Positions 44,314 to 48,703 of a stretch of 48,703 nucleotides of DNA are shown in pieces (position 1 is the first letter of the stretch; each line of letters opens with the position of its first letter). Position numbers and translations under genes: made by a program. The DNA comes from Halioxenophilus sp964342265. Lineage in GTDB: Bacteria > Pseudomonadota > Gammaproteobacteria > Pseudomonadales > Cellvibrionaceae. Under the pieces are notes generated by a model that was not told where the DNA came from, did not search any database, and saw only the letters and a list, made by a program, of their open reading frames with translations. The DNA is taken from NCBI GenBank assembly GCA_964342265.1, contig CAYFFE010000010.1, positions 1 through 48,703 of the forward strand, in the 5' to 3' direction.

Positions 44314-45504
44314 CTAGCGATAGACTCGCGCAAACTGAGCTTTTAAATAATCCGTTTCAGTAATGGCGGGATGAATTGGGTGATCCGGACCCTGTCCCCC
44401 TTGATGGAATATTTGCAGGTTGCGATCTAAGTGACGAGATGAGGCGCGTAGCAGTTCGGTGAGGCGTTCGCGCGGCAAGTGCATGGAGCAGGAGGCGGAA
44501 ACCAAGAGTCCGTCTTTGCTCAATAAACGCATGGCCAGTTCGTTGCAATGATAGTAGGCGGCTTCGCCGGATTTTTGGTCTTTTTTGCGTTTGATAAAAG
44601 CCGGCGGATCCATCACCACCACATCGAAACGCTCGCCGTCTTCAATCAGCGCTTTTAACGCTTGCTGGGCTTTGCCTTCTATGGCGGCGACCTTATCGGC
44701 CACGCCATTGTGCGCGGCATTGGCAATGAGCGTATCCAGCGCGAACGCCGAGGCATCCAAACAAAACACATCGCTGGCACCGGCTACAGCGGCTTGTATC
44801 CCCCAACCACCAATGTACGAAAATACATCCAGCACGCGCTTGTCTTTCACCAAATGTTGCAGGTAACGGCGATTTTCCCGGTGATCGTAAAACCAGCCCG
44901 TTTTTTGCCCGTCTTTTAAAGGCGCAAGAAAGGTAACTTGGTTTTCGATTAACTCTACGTAATCGGGCACCTCACCCACCGAAAAAACCTCGCTACCGAG
45001 TCCTTCCAGTTCCCGCGCACCGTGGTCATTTTTAAATAAAATGCCCTTGGGGTTTAAGCATTGAGTCAATGCCTCGGCGATTTCTTGCTTTACCCGCTCC
45101 ATGCCAGCACTGGCGATTTGCACCACCAAATAGTCGCCAAAGCGATCGATGACCAAACCGGGCAATAAATCGGAATCGCCGTACACCAGTCGATAACAAG
45201 GCTCGGCAAACAGCGCTTGGCGAAGACTCAACGCTTGATTAATACGATGCACTAGCAGGGATTTGGTTAACGGGTGGCGAACATCCCGGCTCACCAGTCG
45301 CGCGCACAATAAGCCATTGGGATTAACCGTGGCCACACCCAGACTTTTGCCTTTATCGCCCAGCACTTCGACCTGCTGACCGGACTCAAACAGTTTAAGC
45401 GGTGTGGCTTGAGTGTTGACCTCGTTGGAGTAAATCCAAAGGTGGCCTTTTTTAAGCCGACGATCGGCTTTGTCTTTTAGTTGTAGGGGCGCAAGCTCGG
45501 CCAT
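44314..45504 (-). CDS. rlmI: 23S rRNA (cytosine-C5)-methyltransferase RlmI-like
   Basis: A 396-residue SAM-dependent methyltransferase. The N-terminal PUA domain includes DRRLKKGHLWIYSNEVN; the methyltransferase has RVLDVFSYIGGWGIQAA (motif I), FDVVVMDPPAFIKRKKD (motif IV) and the catalytic Cys segment LVSASCSMHLPRE (motif VI). It matches RlmI/YccW, which methylates C1962 of 23S rRNA in E. coli. The ATG at 45504 begins the conserved MAELAPLQLKDKADRRLKKG; a longer frame to 45555 runs into a terminator hairpin. It is transcribed alone. Confidence 0.9.
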   Translation of the reverse strand: MAELAPLQLKDKADRRLKKGHLWIYSNEVNTQATPLKLFESGQQVEVLGDKGKSLGVATVNPNGLLCARLVSRDVRHPLTKSLLVHRINQALSLRQALFAEPCYRLVYGDSDLLPGLVIDRFGDYLVVQIASAGMERVKQEIAEALTQCLNPKGILFKNDHGARELEGLGSEVFSVGEVPDYVELIENQVTFLAPLKDGQKTGWFYDHRENRRYLQHLVKDKRVLDVFSYIGGWGIQAAVAGASDVFCLDASAFALDTLIANAAHNGVADKVAAIEGKAQQALKALIEDGERFDVVVMDPPAFIKRKKDQKSGEAAYYHCNELAMRLLSKDGLLVSASCSMHLPRERLTELLRASSRHLDRNLQIFHQGGQGPDHPIHPAITETDYLKAQFARVYR

Positions 45505-45536
45505 GGCATTTCTCGGGGGCCTGCGGCTGAACGAAC

Positions 45537-45573
45537 TAACCCGCCCGCTCAGCAATGTCGAGCGGGCGGGTTA
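45537..45573. terminator. Strong GC-rich hairpin between gcvH and rlmI
   Basis: Perfect 14-bp stem TAACCCGCCCGCTC (45537-45550) with GAGCGGGCGGGTTA (45560-45573) and a 9-base loop. It lies downstream of gcvH and just upstream of rlmI. There is no long T run, so termination may depend on more than the hairpin. Confidence 0.65.
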
Positions 45574-45625
45574 ACGGGGCAGGTTATTAGGGTTAAGTAA
45601 AAAAGAACGGTGCGACAGGCAATTA

Positions 45626-46021
45626 TTACTCGCCTTCCGATTCCATAGCCGCCTTGTAGCCATCCATGTCTAGTGCGTCGTCCAATTCGGTGAGATCGGT
45701 GGGCTTAACGCGGTAAAACCAGCCTTCATCGTACGGTGACTCATTGACGGTTTCTGGAGCGTCTTCCAAGGCTTCGTTAATGGCGATCACTTCACCGCTG
45801 ATGGGCGAAAAAATATCGGAAGCGGCCTTAACCGATTCCACCACACCGGCTTCCTCGCCCACATTCACCTTGCTGCCCACTTCGGGGGTTTCTACGTACA
45901 CCACATCACCCAAACTTTCCTGAGCGTGGTCGGTAATACCCACGGTTACGGTACCGTCTTCTTCTACACGAGCCCATTCGTGGGAAGGTAGGTATTTTAG
46001 TTCGCTGCGTAATTCGCTCAT
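45626..46021 (-). CDS. gcvH: Glycine cleavage system H protein
   Basis: A 131-residue lipoyl carrier protein. The lipoylated Lys is in GVVESVKAASDIFSPISGEV at about residue 65. The N-terminal KYLPSHEWARVEEDGTVTVG and the C-terminal EGWFYRVKPTDLTELDDAL match GcvH. It shuttles the methylamine group between the P, T and L proteins. Genes for GcvT and GcvP are not in the window, so it is a detached gcvH. The ATG has GAGG about 8 bases upstream. No glycine riboswitch features were found in the 164-bp upstream region. Confidence 0.95.
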   Translation of the reverse strand: MSELRSELKYLPSHEWARVEEDGTVTVGITDHAQESLGDVVYVETPEVGSKVNVGEEAGVVESVKAASDIFSPISGEVIAINEALEDAPETVNESPYDEGWFYRVKPTDLTELDDALDMDGYKAAMESEGE

Positions 46022-46185
46022 TCTTGGTTCCTCTAAATCCTGTGCATTTACCCGATCCGGTTTTTCGGGCCGCCCACGCGTTACTCAAACCGCGTATTAG
46101 AATGTATAAATACGGTTGCAGTAAAGACCCCAATACAATCTTAGTTATTGTTGGCGAGATTGAAACTGCCGAAAGAAAACCAAAA

Positions 46186-47838
46186 TTAGCGATTCTGCCG
46201 GCTTTGACGGATCATCAAAATTACGGGAATCAGACTCACGGCCACCAGAGTAACTGCCGGTAACGCCGCCTGCTGCCACTGCCCTTCGGCGGTCATTTCA
46301 TAGATGCGCACGGCTAGCGTGTCCCAACCAAAGGGTCTGAGCAACAGTGTGGCCGGCATTTCTTTGAGTGTGTCTACCAACACCAACAAGCCGGCGGTGA
46401 GCAGCCCCGGCTGCAACAGTGGCAGATACACACGCGTTAAAATCCGCCAACGGCCCACCCCCATCGACTGGGCCACCTCCTGGTAGGTTGGGCGAATGCT
46501 CTCCAAGCTCGACTGCACCGGCCCCAGGGCCACCGAATAAAATCGAATAACATAGGCCAACACCAATGCGAGCAAGCTGCCCACCAAAATTTGGCCAACC
46601 CCCAATCGACTGGCCAGCGGAGCCAGCAGATGGTTATCGATTAGAGCAAACACCAATAAAATACCCACCGCCAACACCGAACCCGGCAGCGCGTAACCGG
46701 TACTGGCCACCCGCGCCCAAAAGCCCAGCGACTTAGAGTGACTTTGGCGCTGACCGTAGGCCGCCAACAAGGCCAGCACAACGGCCACAAAGGCTGCGGT
46801 AAATGCAAGTACCAGGGAATTTTTCACGAACGACCAATAGCGCGCATTAAAATCCTGCAGATGATTGATGGACCAAACAACCAACTGAATTAACGGAATG
46901 GCAAAGGCAATGGCGAAGACCAACAAGCAAAATCCGCACGCCGCCGCCGCACGCCAACCGCTTAAGGTGTAGCGGCTGGCCGCGCTGGTACGCAAGCTTT
47001 GACTACTGCGACCGCGGCGGGCGGACTTTTCGAGCCACAGAGCCGATAACACCACCAATAACAGCAACGAGGCCAACTGCGCCGCCGCCGATAAACTGTA
47101 AAAACCAAACCAGGCTTTGTAGATGGCGGTAGTAAAGGTATCGAAGTTAAACACCGATACCGCACCAAAATCGGCGAGGGTCTCCATTAACGCCAAGGCC
47201 ATTCCGGCGGCTATGGCCGGCCTAGCCATGGGCAGAGCCACCCGCCAAAAGCCACGCCAAGGACTCACCCCCAGCACACGCGCCGCATCCATTAATTCGC
47301 GGCCCTGACTTAAAAATGCACTGCGAGCCAGCATGTACACGTACGGGTACAACACCAGCGCCATCACCGCAATCACCCCTGCAGGCGAGCGCACATCACC
47401 AAAGCCTTCGGTGAGCCCCCAAGTATCGCGCAGCCAGGTATTGACTGGGCCGGCGTAATCGAACAAGCCTAAAAACACGAACGCCAGCACATACGGAGGA
47501 ATGGCCAGCGGCAACATCAGCCCCCAATCGAGCCAGCGACGACCGGGAAACTCACAGGCCGAAACCAACCAAGCCAAGCTTACACCCAGTAGGCTTACCA
47601 TCAGCCCCACGCCCACCAGGAGCATCAGCGTGTTTTGCAGCAGTCGCGCCAGTTGCGTGTCGAGCAGGTGCGCCCAAATATCCGGTTGTGGATCGAACCA
47701 AGAAAACACCAGCACCGACAGCGGCAGCAACACCAGCGCGGCCACCGCGTAGGTGGGCAGTCGCCAGCCCCAGTTGCGCGGCAAACGCCATCGAGTGTGG
47801 GCTTGGGCAGGCAATAGTGGCGATTCAGCAGCGGTCAA
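46186..47838 (-). CDS. fbpB: Ferric-iron ABC transporter permease (FbpB-like)
   Basis: A 550-residue polytopic permease with about 12 hydrophobic segments arranged as two fused BPD-type permease domains. Each has an EAA-type loop: AARVLGVSPWRGFWRVALPMA and VAQSMGVGRWRILTRVYLPLL. This layout is that of the Fbp/Sfu/Hit iron permeases. It should carry Fe(III) from the periplasm with the FbpA-like protein upstream. The start is probably TTG at 47838, directly after the fbpA stop codon and in the same frame. No ATPase gene (fbpC) follows in the window; gcvH comes next on the same strand. Confidence 0.88.
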   Translation of the reverse strand: MTAAESPLLPAQAHTRWRLPRNWGWRLPTYAVAALVLLPLSVLVFSWFDPQPDIWAHLLDTQLARLLQNTLMLLVGVGLMVSLLGVSLAWLVSACEFPGRRWLDWGLMLPLAIPPYVLAFVFLGLFDYAGPVNTWLRDTWGLTEGFGDVRSPAGVIAVMALVLYPYVYMLARSAFLSQGRELMDAARVLGVSPWRGFWRVALPMARPAIAAGMALALMETLADFGAVSVFNFDTFTTAIYKAWFGFYSLSAAAQLASLLLLVVLSALWLEKSARRGRSSQSLRTSAASRYTLSGWRAAAACGFCLLVFAIAFAIPLIQLVVWSINHLQDFNARYWSFVKNSLVLAFTAAFVAVVLALLAAYGQRQSHSKSLGFWARVASTGYALPGSVLAVGILLVFALIDNHLLAPLASRLGVGQILVGSLLALVLAYVIRFYSVALGPVQSSLESIRPTYQEVAQSMGVGRWRILTRVYLPLLQPGLLTAGLLVLVDTLKEMPATLLLRPFGWDTLAVRIYEMTAEGQWQQAALPAVTLVAVSLIPVILMIRQSRQNR

Positions 47839-48703
47839 TTACTGGTATCCCACACGATCCATTAGTTTGATGGCCGCGGCCTGCAAACGACCAGCCGACT
47901 CCACATTGATGTCGTCGGCTTTAAATTCGCCCCAAGATTGCACCTCGTCTGAGGCCTCCACTGCAGGATTCACCGGGTACTCCTGATTAACCTTGGCAAA
48001 CAGGTACTGCGCCTGGGCTTGGCTCAACCATTCCAACAGCGCTAACGCCGCTTCAGGGTTTTTAGCGTGTTTGGTTACACCTGCACCGGAAACATTAATG
48101 TGCACGCCGCGCCCCTGCTGGTTAGGCCAGTGGATGGCGAGATTAATATCCGGCTGCTCGCGTTTTAAGCGCCCAAAGTAGTAACTGTTCACGATGGTGG
48201 CGTCGCATTGACCGGCGGCGACGGCTTCCATGGCGCGCATATCATTGGAGTAGGGCGCGGTCGCCAGGTTTTTTACCCAACCCGACACCACACGCTCGGT
48301 TTCGGCCTCGCCCAAGGAGTTGATCATGGTGGCCACCAGTGATTGGTTATACACCTTTTTGGCCGTGCGCAAACACAACCGGCCAGCCCAAGACTCATCG
48401 GCCAGCGCCTCGTAGGTGGTCAGCTCGTCCGCTTGTACGCGATCGGTGGCGTAAACGATGGTGCGCGCTCTCAGCGATAACCCGAACCAATCGTTTTGGC
48501 TCGAACGCAATGACGATGGAATGTTTTTGGCAAGTAACTCAGAGTCCACCGATGCCAGCACACCTTCTTGCGAGGCTTGCCACAAATAACCCGCATCGAC
48601 GGTGATGAACAAATCGGCGGGCGAATTGGCGCCCTCTGCTTTTAAGCGAGCCAACAGTGGCCCGGCGCCGTCGGTAATGTAGCGAATGGTCCCGCCGTTT
48701 TCT
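47839..48703 (-). CDS. fbpA: Ferric-iron-binding periplasmic protein (FbpA-like), truncated by the window edge
   Basis: The C-terminal part of an extracellular solute-binding protein, open at the right edge, so its start and signal peptide lie outside. The readable part begins ENGGTIRYITDGAGPLLARL and includes ADLFITVDAGYLWQASQEGVL, SLRARTIVYATDRVQADELT, ADESWAGRLCLRTAKKVYN and QCDATIVNSYYFGRL, all typical of FbpA/AfuA iron-binding proteins, including the Tyr pair that binds iron in FbpA. It should capture Fe(III) in the periplasm. The last codons (VGYQ) are followed by TAA and at once by the TTG of the permease gene. Confidence 0.88.
   Translation of the reverse strand, partial: ENGGTIRYITDGAGPLLARLKAEGANSPADLFITVDAGYLWQASQEGVLASVDSELLAKNIPSSLRSSQNDWFGLSLRARTIVYATDRVQADELTTYEALADESWAGRLCLRTAKKVYNQSLVATMINSLGEAETERVVSGWVKNLATAPYSNDMRAMEAVAAGQCDATIVNSYYFGRLKREQPDINLAIHWPNQQGRGVHINVSGAGVTKHAKNPEAALALLEWLSQAQAQYLFAKVNQEYPVNPAVEASDEVQSWGEFKADDINVESAGRLQAAAIKLMDRVGYQ

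Noticed and set aside
46022..46185. Glycine riboswitch upstream of gcvH
   Set aside because: The region is short and the characteristic conserved glycine-aptamer segments were not seen.

Overview
The window looks like a chromosomal segment of a marine-type gammaproteobacterium, most like the Cellvibrionaceae and relatives (Saccharophagus, Teredinibacter, Simiduia). This rests on a near-E. coli-type CRP, a stand-alone second EF-G, an Alteromonadales/Cellvibrionales-style MipA-DUF3019-two-component module, TIGR04219 and MipA outer-membrane proteins, several lipoproteins with a Cys-Gly-Gly-Gly start, and medium GC. No tRNA, rRNA, CRISPR array, transposase or phage gene was seen. All family names come from reading the translated sequence; no database search was run.

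Layout. 1-3.2 kb: crp, converging on a beta-propeller lipoprotein. 3.4-6.9 kb: MipA/OmpV barrel, DUF3019 protein, response regulator and histidine kinase in one tight operon. 6.8-8.8 kb: an MbnH/MbnP pair (diheme enzyme and its copper-protein partner) on the minus strand; its 3' end overlaps the kinase gene by 53 bp. 9.0-11.1 kb: small minus-strand genes (P-loop kinase-like protein, broken MGMT-like gene, orphan protein) separated by attC-like inverted repeats, probably a remnant of an integron-type cassette array. 11.3-18 kb: S41 protease lipoprotein, class V aminotransferase, DinB-like protein, an OlsF-like bifunctional acyltransferase and an ATP-grasp ligase.

18.6-34 kb is the largest system: a surface-polysaccharide locus. 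The minus strand carries a Wzy/WaaL-like protein, Wzx flippase, sulfotransferase, 2OG-Fe(II) oxygenase, two GT2 enzymes, an Alg13/Alg14-like split glycosyltransferase, a TIM-barrel orphan, a Gfo/Idh/MocA dehydrogenase and a hexapeptide acyltransferase. Divergent on the plus strand are Wza-like export lipoprotein, Wzz/GumC-like chain-length protein, a BY-kinase homologue with degenerate nucleotide-binding motifs, and an outer-membrane beta-barrel. The export genes resemble the XrtA/PEP-CTERM type, but no exosortase and no initiating sugar-phosphate transferase lie in the window. The product is inferred to be a sulfated exopolysaccharide.

34-39.4 kb: fusA2 with a long structured leader, TIGR04219 barrel, azoreductase, a small membrane protein and TrxC. 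39.4-42.9 kb: a putrescine-utilisation island (PuuA-like, PuuD-like and divergent PuuB-like). 42.9-43.8 kb: an 819-bp AT-rich gene-free stretch with a tandem repeat and a hairpin, followed by a MarR regulator. 44.3-48.7 kb: rlmI, gcvH and an FbpA/FbpB ferric-iron ABC transporter; fbpA runs off the right edge.
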